From Plantactinospora sp. KBS50 (GTDB lineage: Bacteria; Actinomycetota; Actinomycetes; Mycobacteriales; Micromonosporaceae): a stretch of DNA of 64,000 bases. The notes beneath the pieces were generated by a model. The model searched no databases, had not been told where the DNA came from, and saw only the letters and a program-made list of their open reading frames with translations. Numbering within the stretch: the stretch's first letter is position 1; every line of letters begins with the position of its first letter. The translations under genes were made by a program, and so were the position numbers. Location: assembly GCF_002285795.1 (NCBI RefSeq), contig NZ_CP022961.1, positions 3,538,001 to 3,602,000 of the forward strand, in the 5' to 3' direction. This document shows, piece by piece, positions 1 through 8,067 of the stretch.

Positions 1-117
1 CAGGTCGTCGGCGCCGTAGCGGATGTCGGACTGCGCGGTCAACTCGTCGTACTCCCAGGTCGTCGGCCGGCTCCCGGTCGGGGTCGGCGCGGCGAGCCTA
101 TCCGGCCACTCCGACAT
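1..117 (-). CDS. Hypothetical protein, N-terminal fragment (cut by window edge)
   Basis: Reading the minus strand from an ATG at 117 gives 39 codons without a stop before the window edge, beginning MSEWPDRLAAPTPTGSRP and continuing TTWEYDELTAQSD. Only the N-terminus is present and I do not recognise the family. The gene diverges from the glycosyltransferase gene that starts at 365, so the 247 nt between them probably hold promoters for both directions. The evidence for a real gene is the open frame to the edge and the plausible composition; function unknown. Confidence 0.4.
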   Translation of the reverse strand, partial: MSEWPDRLAAPTPTGSRPTTWEYDELTAQSDIRYGADDL

Positions 118-364
118 GACCACGTAACCGGGGTACCCACCGGCGCGGCCGGGCGCGACCGCCGGTTCGCCGCCCGCACGCGTACCGGTCGCCCGCGGTT
201 CACCGGGACGCCGCCCGCGGCCCCTAGCGTCGGCGGCCGGACCACCCGCGCCGGGCCGGCGGCCACCCGCGCCGGGGCACCGCCGCGGACCGGCGGTACG
301 CCGGATCACCGCGCCCGGTCGGGTGGCCCGGCCCGCCCACCGACACGGAAGAGTTGACTGGTCG

Positions 365-1456
365 ATGCCGTACCCACCCGAGGTCAGCGTGGTGATCCCC
401 ACCCGCTTCCGGCCGGAGCTGGTGCTCCGGGCGGTGCGCGGCGCGCTGGCCCAGACCGTACGCAACATCGAGGTCATCGTCGTGATCGACGGCCCGGACG
501 CCGGCACGGCCGCCGCGCTTGACGCGGTCGGCGACCCCCGGGTACGCGCGGTGCCGCTGCCCGCGTCCGGCGGCGCCCCGAACGCCCGCAACGTGGGGGC
601 GCGGCACGCCCGCGCCCGCTGGACCGCGCTGCTGGACGATGACGACGAGTGGCTGCCGGACAAGCTCGCCGTCCAGCTGCGGATGGCCACGGAGTGCGCC
701 GCCGGGATGCCGATCGTGGCGAGCCGGCTGATCAACCGGACGCCGCGGGCGGAGTTCGTCATCCCGCGCCGGCTCCCCGACCCCGGCGAGCCGCTGAGCG
801 AGTACTTCACCGTCCGGCGCGGGCTCTTCCACGGCGACGGGTTCATCCAGACCTCGACCATCCTGGCCCCCACCGAGCTGCTGCGGGCCGTACCGTTCAC
901 GGTCGGGCTGCGCCGGCAGCAGGAGCTGGACTGGGCGCTGCGGGCGGTCCGGCACCCGGGCGCGCAACTGCTGATCGCCCCGGACCCGCTGGTGGTCTGG
1001 CACCAGGACGAGGACCGGCCGCGGATCAGCCACGAGACGCCCTGGCAGGAGCAGTTGGCCTGGCTGCGCGCCTCGCGGGAGCTGTTCACCCCCCGCGCGT
1101 ACGCCGCCTTCCTGATGAGCGTGGTCAGCTCGATGGCCGCGCACACCCGCAGCCGGGCGGTCTTCGCCGAACTGCTGGCCGAGGCCCGCCGGCACGGCCG
1201 GCCCGCGATGATCGACTACCTGACGTTCCTGCAGATCTGGCTGCTCCCGCCGCACCTGCGGCACACGGTGCGGGACCTGGTGCTGGGACGGCGGCTCCGG
1301 CGCGCCCGGCCCGCCGTACCGGCCGACGGCGCCGGCCCGTCGGCCCCGCAGCCGCCGTCCGACGGGGGCGGACCAGCGCCCGCGGCGAGGGATGCGGACG
1401 TGCCGGCGCAACAGCCGGCGCAACAGCCGGCGCGGTTGCCGGGCGCCCGGTCCTGA
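365..1456 (+). CDS. Glycosyltransferase family 2
   Basis: Predicted inverting GT-A fold glycosyltransferase that moves a sugar from a nucleotide sugar to a glycan or lipid acceptor at the cytoplasmic membrane. The N-terminus has the GT2 signature VSVVIPTRFRPELVLRAV, then NARNVGARHARA and the acidic DDDDEW motif that holds the metal-nucleotide. The protein is 363 residues from the ATG at 365. An in-frame start 42 nt upstream exists, but this ATG sits directly before the conserved first strand and follows a purine-rich GGAAGAG. The C-terminal 60 residues are Pro/Ala-rich. Its TGA overlaps the ATG of the next gene (TGATG), so the two glycosyltransferases are translationally coupled. The acceptor cannot be read from sequence; exopolysaccharide or glycolipid synthesis is an inference. 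Confidence 0.85.
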   Translation: MPYPPEVSVVIPTRFRPELVLRAVRGALAQTVRNIEVIVVIDGPDAGTAAALDAVGDPRVRAVPLPASGGAPNARNVGARHARARWTALLDDDDEWLPDKLAVQLRMATECAAGMPIVASRLINRTPRAEFVIPRRLPDPGEPLSEYFTVRRGLFHGDGFIQTSTILAPTELLRAVPFTVGLRRQQELDWALRAVRHPGAQLLIAPDPLVVWHQDEDRPRISHETPWQEQLAWLRASRELFTPRAYAAFLMSVVSSMAAHTRSRAVFAELLAEARRHGRPAMIDYLTFLQIWLLPPHLRHTVRDLVLGRRLRRARPAVPADGAGPSAPQPPSDGGGPAPAARDADVPAQQPAQQPARLPGARS

Positions 1457-2709
1457 TGTCCGGCGCCGACTCCGACCCGCCCGGCCCCGACGGTCCGGCC
1501 GGCGACTCCGATCCGGCCGGTCCCGGCGGTCCGGCCGGCGACTCCGATCCGGCCGGCCCCGGCGACGCGGCCGGCGACGACGCGGAGCCGCGGCGCCGGG
1601 TGGTGATCTGGCGCAGTTGCCTGCTGCCGGCCTCCGAGACGTTCGTCCGCAACCACGGCGCCGCCCTCGTCCGGTGGCGGCCGACCTACCTCGGCGCGGT
1701 CCGGGTCGACTCGCCGCTGGCGCTGGAGAGCGACACCATCGCGTTCCCGGACACCCCGGCGGGCCGGCGCGGGTGGCTCGGGCTTCGGCTGACCGGGCGG
1801 TCCGCCCGGCTGCGCGACCTGCTGGCCGGGCTGGATCCGGCGCTCGTGCACGCGCACTTCGGCGGCGACGGGCGGCTCATCGCCGCCTCGGCGCGGCGGC
1901 TGGGCATTCCCCTGGTCATCACGCTGCACGGGCTGGACGTGACCCGACAGGCCGCCGCGGCCGGCCCGCGCGGGCTGCGGCACCGGCGCAACCTGCGGGC
2001 CGCCTTCGCCCGGGCCAGCCTGATCCTGGCCGTGTCCGGACACATCCGCGACCGGGCCGTCGAGCTGGGTGCCGACCCGGCCAAGCTCCGCGTGCACCAC
2101 ACCGGCGTACCGGTCCCGGCGGAGCCGGCCACCGCGGCCAAGCGCTGGGACGTCGCGTTCGTGGGCCGGTTCGTCGCGAAGAAGGGCGTCGACGACCTGG
2201 TCGCGGCGCTGCGCCGGTCGACCCGCGGCCCGCGGGCGGTGTTCATCGGCGCCGGCCCGCTGTACGCCCTGATGCGCGACCGGGCGGCCCGCTGGGGACT
2301 GGACGTGACCTTCCTCGGCGCCCAGCCGCCGTCGGTGGTCGCCCGGCACCTGGCCGAGGCGCGGATCCTGGTCGCGCCGTCGAAGACCGCCGACGACGGG
2401 GACGCCGAGGGGCTGCCGACCACCATCCTGGAGGCGGCGGCGCTGGGCGTGCCGGTGGTGTCGACGTACCACAGCGGCATCCCGGAGGCGGTGCTGGACG
2501 GCGAGACCGGCCTGCTCTGCCCGGAGGCGGATCCGGTCGCGCTGGCCGCCGCGATCGACCGGCTGCTGGCCGACGACGGGCTGCGGGAGCGGCTGGGCCG
2601 GCAGGCCCGGCGCCGGGTCCGCGAACGGTTCGACATCGCCGTGCAGACCCGCCGGCTGGAGCGGCTGTACGCGGCGACCGCCAAGATCGACACGACTTCG
2701 GCGAAGTAG
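1456..2709 (+). CDS. Glycosyltransferase family 4 (GT-B)
   Basis: Predicted retaining GT-B glycosyltransferase, 417 residues. The first 45 residues are a low-complexity Gly/Pro/Asp stretch made of repeated PAGDSDPAGPG units encoded by a short tandem DNA repeat (about 1490-1570). The catalytic protein starts near VVIWRSCLLPASETFV. It has the N-terminal LITLHGLDVTR motif, the hinge VGRFVAKKGVDDLV, and the nucleotide-sugar-binding EGLPTTILEAAALG followed by GIPEAVLDGETGLLCPE (E-x7-E type). The start is the ATG that overlaps the stop of the family 2 enzyme, so both form one transcription unit. The last eight codons (K-I-D-T-T-S-A-K) lie inside one arm of a 21-bp inverted repeat, so the tail was probably supplied by that repeat. 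Confidence 0.87.
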   Translation: MSGADSDPPGPDGPAGDSDPAGPGGPAGDSDPAGPGDAAGDDAEPRRRVVIWRSCLLPASETFVRNHGAALVRWRPTYLGAVRVDSPLALESDTIAFPDTPAGRRGWLGLRLTGRSARLRDLLAGLDPALVHAHFGGDGRLIAASARRLGIPLVITLHGLDVTRQAAAAGPRGLRHRRNLRAAFARASLILAVSGHIRDRAVELGADPAKLRVHHTGVPVPAEPATAAKRWDVAFVGRFVAKKGVDDLVAALRRSTRGPRAVFIGAGPLYALMRDRAARWGLDVTFLGAQPPSVVARHLAEARILVAPSKTADDGDAEGLPTTILEAAALGVPVVSTYHSGIPEAVLDGETGLLCPEADPVALAAAIDRLLADDGLRERLGRQARRRVRERFDIAVQTRRLERLYAATAKIDTTSAK

Positions 2710-2761
2710 GGCGCTCCGGCCGGCCCGGACACCCCTGGAACGCCGAAGTTGTGTCGATCTT
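2683..2761. repeat. 21-bp imperfect inverted repeat, terminator-like
   Basis: Left arm 2683-2703 (AAGATCGACACGACTTCGGCG) and right arm 2741-2761 pair with one mismatch around a 37-nt spacer. The left arm codes for the last residues of the glycosyltransferase and the right arm lies just before the stop of the convergent radical SAM gene. It could act as a bidirectional terminator, or it may be a copy of a dispersed palindromic element; a genome-wide count would tell. Confidence 0.65.
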
Positions 2762-2765
2762 CAGG

Positions 2766-3950
2766 TCACAGGCGGCCGCTGGTGTACAGGTAGTCGAGCA
2801 GGCGGCCGTCCACCCGGTCCTGGAAGGCGTCGGCCACCGTCGGTTCCGGTTGTTCGTACTCGTACCCGCAGCGCACCCAGCGGTCCGGAACGCTGGCCGG
2901 CTCCAGGTACCCGCGGTCGACGCTGCCCACCTCGAAGCCGGGCTTTCCGGCCGACTGCCAGCAGCTGAAAAGCTGGCCGTCGGCGTTCACCACGGCGCCG
3001 TACCGGCCGCCCGGCGCCGAACAGATGTGGCAGGTGGTTCGCATGCTGGGCCGGACCATCCGGAAGCCGGCCTCCAACGCCGCGATGCTCCAGTTCGCGA
3101 ACGCCGCACTCACCTCGTCGATGTGCCGCATCGTGTTGTGGTAGCCGAACCCCACGTCGCCCACCCACGCGAACGTCACGGTGCACCGGTCGGGGCTCAG
3201 ATCCCCGGCCAGTTCCCCGACGAGGTCGCCGATCCGGTCGAAGTTGTGGTGCGACACGTTCACCCGCAGATTCCAGTTGAGCCCGGTCGCCTCGGTCGCG
3301 CGGGCCACGTTGCGCAGGATGGTGTCGAAGGTGGGCGCCCCGGACCTCTTGACCCGGATCTGGTCGTGGTCCGCCCGGCTGCCGTCGAAGGTCACCTGCA
3401 CGCCGTTGAGGCCCGCCGCGTACAGCTCGCGGGCCAGCTTCACGGTCAGCAGCACGCCGTTCGTCGTCATGGCGCACTGGTCGAGGCCGATCGAACGGGC
3501 CTGCTCCAGCAGGGTGCGGCAGCCACGCGGGTTGAGCAGCGGCTCGCCGCCGAACAGCAGCAGGTGCAGGCGGTCCAGCTCGCACCGGCGCATCCGGTCG
3601 CGCGTGAACGCGATGATGCGCTCGACGGTGCCGGCGTCCAACCAGGCCCGCCGGATCCGCGGCGGCCGTGCGCCGCCCGCCTCGTCCAGGCCGGTGTTCT
3701 GGAAGCAGTAGCCGCAGCCGAGATTGCAGGTGGTCGTGGTGAGCACGGTCAGCGAGTACGAGGCCGGGGTCCGCGGCCGGAACGCCCCCGCCCGGCGGAG
3801 GAAGCCGGTGGTGTCCTCGTCCACCGTGCCGTCGGGCCGCACGCAGTCGGGGCGCAGCAGGGTCCAGGTCTGGTTGCCGACGAACCACCAGCCGAATTCG
3901 CTGCGAATCAGCCGCGGCGCGTCGACGTCGTCCAAGCGGGTGCCGATCAT
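2766..3950 (-). CDS. Radical SAM/SPASM protein, putative RiPP maturase
   Basis: A 394-residue radical SAM enzyme. The [4Fe-4S]-binding CX3CX2C motif is CNLGCGYC (Cys75, 79, 82), followed by the GGEP motif at 134-137. A C-terminal SPASM-like region has cysteines at 307, 310 (TCHIC), 330 (LFSCW) and 361 (VRCGYE), which could hold an auxiliary cluster. About 65 residues before the radical SAM core could contact a leader peptide, but no clear RRE fold can be assigned by eye. The start at 3950 is preceded by GGAAGGA six bases upstream. It lies 92 nt downstream of, and on the same strand as, a 76-residue peptide with three Cys-containing repeats. Known families with this architecture make thioether, C-C or epimerised peptides; the precursor has no aromatic residues, so a Cys-based thioether is my best guess. 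Confidence 0.88.
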   Translation of the reverse strand: MIGTRLDDVDAPRLIRSEFGWWFVGNQTWTLLRPDCVRPDGTVDEDTTGFLRRAGAFRPRTPASYSLTVLTTTTCNLGCGYCFQNTGLDEAGGARPPRIRRAWLDAGTVERIIAFTRDRMRRCELDRLHLLLFGGEPLLNPRGCRTLLEQARSIGLDQCAMTTNGVLLTVKLARELYAAGLNGVQVTFDGSRADHDQIRVKRSGAPTFDTILRNVARATEATGLNWNLRVNVSHHNFDRIGDLVGELAGDLSPDRCTVTFAWVGDVGFGYHNTMRHIDEVSAAFANWSIAALEAGFRMVRPSMRTTCHICSAPGGRYGAVVNADGQLFSCWQSAGKPGFEVGSVDRGYLEPASVPDRWVRCGYEYEQPEPTVADAFQDRVDGRLLDYLYTSGRL

Positions 3951-3983
3951 GTCCGTCCTTCCGTGGAGGGTGTCGAGTCGGGT

Positions 3984-4029
3984 CGGTGTGGCCCGTGGCC
4001 CGGCCGTGGCCGGACCACGGGCCACACCG
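3984..4029 (-). terminator. Strong hairpin between precursor and radical SAM genes
   Basis: Arms CGGTGTGGCCCGTGG and CCACGGGCCACACCG pair perfectly and extend inward to a G+C-rich stem of about 20 bp with one mismatch and a short loop. It starts about 14 nt after the precursor stop. There is no T-run on the minus strand. It may act as an attenuator or mRNA stabiliser that lets the short peptide be made in excess over the enzyme, a common arrangement in RiPP operons. Confidence 0.6.
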
Positions 4030-4042
4030 GTCATGCACCCGG

Positions 4043-4273
4043 TCAGGCGTCCGGGCTGACGTCGCGCTGCAGCGCGGCGTTCACCGGCGCCCCGATCTGG
4101 ATCCCGCACGCGGCGTCCGCGAGCTGCGCGGAGCTGCGGTTGGCGAGGATCTGGCTCAGCTCCGGCGCCCCGATCTGGATCCCGCAAGCGGCGGCCTCGT
4201 CAACGGAGGTGTCCGGACCCCGGTTGACCAGAATGCTCTCCATCTCCTCGGCACCGACCTGGATACCGCACAT
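4043..4273 (-). CDS. Putative RiPP precursor peptide with three CGIQ(I/V)GA repeats
   Basis: A 76-residue ORF with ATG at 4273, well placed behind GAAGGGAGCAGGAAC. The peptide has three similar segments: CGIQVGAEEMESILVNR (from residue 2), CGIQIGAPELSQILANR (from residue 30) and CGIQIGAPVNAALQRD (from residue 56). The only three cysteines are the first residue of each repeat, and there is no Trp, Tyr, Phe or His. The DNA of the repeats is also similar, indicating internal duplication. The gene lies directly upstream of the radical SAM/SPASM gene on the same strand, with a hairpin between them, as expected for a precursor and its maturase. I know of no named family with this repeat. Multi-core precursor is the favoured reading; a small scaffold protein is the alternative. 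Confidence 0.75.
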   Translation of the reverse strand: MCGIQVGAEEMESILVNRGPDTSVDEAAACGIQIGAPELSQILANRSSAQLADAACGIQIGAPVNAALQRDVSPDA

Positions 4274-4437
4274 GTTCCTGCTCCCTTCTCCGCCCGGAAC
4301 GACTTCCGGACGGTCTGCTGAGTACGGGGCGGCAGGACGGGCACCAGATACCGATCCGGTGTGGTGAGTCATGCCCGGGTGGGGAACCGGGCGTCCGCCT
4401 GGATACCCGGTGTCGGCGGGACGCCGCCGGGTCGGGC

Positions 4438-6965
4438 TCAGCCGGCGCCAAAACAGACAAAGCCCGGGGCGTGCCGGCCGCGGACGGCCTCCGCCAACGC
4501 CGCCGCCGGCGACCGGCCCGCCACGACCGCCCGGTGGCAGGCCACCATGGTCTCCGTTGCCGCGTCGTCGGCGACCCGGCCGACGCTCGCGATGACCGTG
4601 GCGGTGCCGGCGGCGAGCAGTGCGGTCGTCATGCCGAGCGCCTCGTCGCCGTGCCGCACATCGCTCAGGCCCAGGTCGCAACAGGACAACACGACGGTAC
4701 GCGGTGCGCGCCGCAGCACCTGCACGTCGTACCCAGCAGCGGGCCACCGGCCAGTTCCAACGTGGAGAACAGCGGATTCTCGGTCTGGTGCTGCCCGTGC
4801 GCGGCGACATGGGCGAGGCTGGCGCCGGTCATCGCGGCGAGCGTCGCCGCGGGGGTCGCCGCCGGCCCGGTCAGCACCACCGCCCCCGGGTGCAACGATG
4901 CCACCGCCCGGGCCTCCGCCTCGCCCCGGTGGGTGCCCGGACCCGCCACCACCGTCACCGCGGACCCGTCGGCGGGTCGGTCGGCCTTCAGGCGGCGCCG
5001 TGCGGCCAGCCAGACCGCGACCGACGGAGCCACCGTGACCGGCCGGGACGCGCACGCCGGCAGCGCATGCCACGGTGTGCTCAGCAGCACGCCGGTCGGT
5101 ACCACCACCAGTTCCCGGTCACCGACCAGCGGCAGCACCGGATCGAGCACCGTCGCGGCGACCCGGTCGACGTCCCGCCGGGTCGCGGCGTGCACGGCCG
5201 CCGTCAGCCGCTCGGGCATGGAACGGCCCGCCTGCGCGTCAAGGTCGGCGCTCAACCGTCGTACCGCCTCCTGCGCCGCGCCGAGGTCGCCGAGCACCAC
5301 CACCGAGACCGCCCGATCGGTGACCACCAACGCGCGCAGGACGTTCCCGGCGGCCACGTACAGCACGAGCGCCGCGCCGGCCAACTCCGCCGTCACGGCC
5401 GTCAGCGGCGCGGGCGTCGGCGGCGCCGCGTCCCGGGGTCCCGGCGTGGCCCAGGCGCGTTCCCGGATCACCCGCTGGAGCACCTCCAGCCGGCCGTGGA
5501 AGGCCCGCGTCGGGCGCCCGGCGAGTTCCGCCTGCCGGACGCTGTGCCGGAGCTGGCGCAGTTCCTCCAGCGCCTGCGCGGCGACCGGATCATCGGGTGG
5601 CCGTACCGGCGGCAGCAGCAGCGCCTGCGCACGGGCCCGCTCGGACCACCGGTAGACCGCGGTGGCGCAGCCCTCGGCCAGCGCACCGGCGAGCCCGGCC
5701 CGGGCCAGGTCACGGCCGTGCACCGCGGCCCCGGTCTGCAGGTCCGCGCAGCCGAACCGGGAACGGTGCCGGTGCAGAGCGGTCATTCCGGCCAGCAGGC
5801 TGCGCCGGGCCTGCGCCGACCGGCCGGCGCAGGCCGCCACCTCCGCCCGAGCCATGTGCCACAGCAGGCGGGTGTCGAGCCGGTCGGTCCGCCGCGGTCC
5901 GGCCTGTCGCGCCAGCAGCTCCGCCGCCCGGCGGCCCCGTCCCGCGGCCACCAGCGCCCGGACCCGGACCATCTCGGCGACCCGGGCGTCCTCCGGCAGC
6001 CCGAGCCGGGTCAGCCGGCCGGCCAGCACCGAGGCACGCCGGGCCAGCGCCTCCGGGTCGACCGCGCCGGCCGCCTGGTCGGCGCGCAGTTCGAGCAGGG
6101 CGGCCAGCGCCGCGCGGCGGACGTTGGTGCGGCCGAGGAACGCGGCACGGGCGAGCCGGGCCCACCGCGCGGCGGCGACCGGATCGTCGGCCAGCAGGGC
6201 GGCCTCCGCGCGGACCTGGAGAGCGTCCGCGTACACGTGTCCAAGCTGCTGCTGCGTCGCCTCCCGCACCGCGCCGGCGAGCTGCCGGTCGGCCTCGCGG
6301 TACAGCCCGGCCGCGACCAGCGCGCGGGCCCGTTCCACGGCCAGGTTGGCGAGCCGGCCCGGGGCGAGCACCCGGTAGTCGGCGTCGGACAGTGCGAAGG
6401 CGCGCAGGGCGGAGGGCAGGTCGCCGGCGATCACGTCGAGGCAGCCCAGGTTCGTCCGGGCCATGGCCACATGCAGGCCGAGCCCGTGCCGGGCGGCGAT
6501 CTCGGCGCAGCGCCGCAGATCGGAGCGGGCGAGCCGGACCCGGCCCGCCTCCAGGTGCACGAGGCTGCGATTGTTGAGCGCCTTGACCAGATCCCGCGGC
6601 TGGGCCAGGTCGCTCAACAGGCCGACGGCCTCGTCGTACTGGCGCAGCGCCTCGGCGTTGCGGCCGCTGCGCTTGAGCAGCAGCGCGCGCTGGCCGAGCA
6701 GGATCGGCCGTTGCGGCGCGGCCACGAGGGTCTCGGCCTCGTCCAGCAGCCGGAAGCCCAGCCCCACCCGGCCCCGCTCGGATTCGGCCCAGGCGAGGCT
6801 GATCAGCAGCCGGGCGTGGATGTCGCGCAGGGCGGGCTGGCGCCGGGCCAGCCGCAGTCCGGCCCGCAGTTCCCGGGCGGCCCGCCCCGGCTGGCCGGCG
6901 TCGCTGGAGGCCAGCCCCGCCGAGTGCCAGCGGACCGCCCGGCGGGCGAGCGCGGCCGGCTCCAT
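4438..6965 (-). CDS. TPR-CHAT domain protein (frame interrupted at 4732-4734)
   Basis: CHAT proteins are caspase-like cysteine peptidases fused to helical repeats. From the ATG at 6965 the long N-terminal part is a helical, Arg/Ala/Leu-rich TPR-like solenoid. The CHAT domain then shows the histidine motif LAHVAAHGQH and the strand NPLFSTLELAGGP. The frame then shifts: the rest of the domain, with the cysteine motif RTVVLSCCDLG and the end GFVCFGAG, continues in another frame to the stop at 4438. Adding one base to the CCC run at 4732-4734 restores an 842-residue protein with LLGYDVQVLRRAPRTVVLS. The break separates the catalytic His from the Cys; sequencing error is likely. The gene starts one nucleotide after the stop of the small upstream gene, so they are co-translated. 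Confidence 0.8.
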
Positions 6966-6966
6966 G

Positions 6967-7455
6967 TCACAGGCCGAGGGCCGGCGTGACCACCTGCGGT
7001 GCGTGCTCGCCCGGCGCCGGGTGCACGATCAGCTGCGCCAGGCCGTGCGGCACGCCGTCCAGCACGAACCGGCCGGACGCGTCGGACTGCACGACCTGCG
7101 CCGGGCCGGGCGCGGGGTGCCGCAGCTCGACCCGGACGGCGGCGCCGGGCGCCAGCCAGCCGTCGATCCGGACGAGGCCGTCCGGGCGGTCCACGATCGT
7201 GATCATCACGGTACGGCTCTCCGCGTCGAACGTCAGGGTGCGGGTCCGCTCCGTACCGCGCACCCCGCCGACGAGCTGCTCGTCGCGCAGCCGGGCGACC
7301 TCCCGGTCGAGGTCGTCGAGGGCCAGCACGAGGCGTACCCGGTCGTCCAGGTCGGTGGGCGGCGGGTCGAGCCGGGTGAGCACCACGGCCAGATGGTCCA
7401 GGATCGCCTGGTCCAGGTCGTCGATCGGCTGGTCGGCGGAGTGCGGGGCGGTCAT
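6967..7455 (-). CDS. Small protein with carboxypeptidase-regulatory-like domain
   Basis: A 162-residue protein. The N-terminal half is a charged helical region (LDDLDREVARLRDEQL). The C-terminal half reads like a beta-sandwich of the carboxypeptidase-regulatory type, with VMITIVDRPDGLVRIDGW and the phrase SDASGRFVLDGVPHG that typifies such domains. There is no signal peptide or transmembrane segment, so it is probably cytosolic. Its ATG overlaps the sigma factor stop (ATGA) and its stop is one base from the CHAT start, so it is a tightly coupled middle gene of the subtilase-sigma-CHAT set. It may be an adaptor or substrate for that system; that is inference. Confidence 0.6.
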   Translation of the reverse strand: MTAPHSADQPIDDLDQAILDHLAVVLTRLDPPPTDLDDRVRLVLALDDLDREVARLRDEQLVGGVRGTERTRTLTFDAESRTVMITIVDRPDGLVRIDGWLAPGAAVRVELRHPAPGPAQVVQSDASGRFVLDGVPHGLAQLIVHPAPGEHAPQVVTPALGL

Positions 7456-8039
7456 GTCGGACTCCACGTCGGATCGGCTGCCAGCACCTCCCGCAGCTTG
7501 GCCAGGCACCGGCCACGGGTCGGTCCGATGCTGCCGCGCGGCATGCCCAACGCCTCGGCCACCGCCGTGTAGTCGGGGCGGTTGACGTGGGCCACGATCC
7601 GCAGCAGCGCCTGGCACCGCTCCGGCAGCCGCGCGACGTGCCGCCACAGCGCCCGGTCGCGTTCCTCGGACAGCAGCAGGTCGATCGCGCCCGGGTCCGG
7701 GTCCGGCGAGGACTCCAGGATCGTCACGTCGTGCGGCGCCTGCCGCTGCGCGAGCCCGCGTACCCGCCAGGACTCCCGGCGGGTGGCGGTCACCAGCCAC
7801 GCGGTGAGCGCCCGCGACGACCGTATGGTGTGCAGCGCGCGCACCAACTCCAGCCAGGTCGTCTGGACGACGTCGGCGGCCTCCTCGGTGGTGAGGCCCT
7901 GCGCCCGGGCGACGCGCCAGAGCAGCGGGTTGAGCTCCCGCACCACGTCGTTGAGGGCGTCCCGGTCGCCCGCCCTGGCCCGTTCGAGACAGTCCGCGAG
8001 GCGGGCCACCCGGTCGTGCGGTGCTTCCGCGTGCTCCAT
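7452..8039 (-). CDS. RNA polymerase sigma-70 family (ECF-like) factor
   Basis: A 195-residue sigma factor with only regions 2 and 4. Region 2 spans about residues 30-90, with NPLLWRVARAQGLTTEEAADVVQ and TWLELVRALHTI. Region 4 is near the C-terminus, with the helix-turn-helix RPDYTAVAEALGMPRGSIGPTRGRC. The ATG at 8039 was chosen because region 2 begins shortly after it and the preceding subtilase gene ends 28 nt upstream. No anti-sigma gene is next to it. Its neighbours on the same strand are a cytosolic subtilase upstream and CHAT protein downstream, so it may be controlled by proteolysis; this is inference from context. Confidence 0.85.
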   Translation of the reverse strand: MEHAEAPHDRVARLADCLERARAGDRDALNDVVRELNPLLWRVARAQGLTTEEAADVVQTTWLELVRALHTIRSSRALTAWLVTATRRESWRVRGLAQRQAPHDVTILESSPDPDPGAIDLLLSEERDRALWRHVARLPERCQALLRIVAHVNRPDYTAVAEALGMPRGSIGPTRGRCLAKLREVLAADPTWSPT

Positions 8040-8067
8040 CGGGGTTTCCGAAACGCTTGCCACGGCG

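Noticed and set aside
4738-4800. Programmed ribosomal frameshift in the CHAT gene
   Set aside because: No slippery heptamer or downstream structure is evident, and six other unrelated genes show the same kind of break, so an error is simpler.
4620-6989. Long plus-strand open frame opposite the CHAT gene
   Set aside because: Gln/Arg/Gly-rich shadow without motifs; the minus strand carries the recognisable TPR-CHAT protein.
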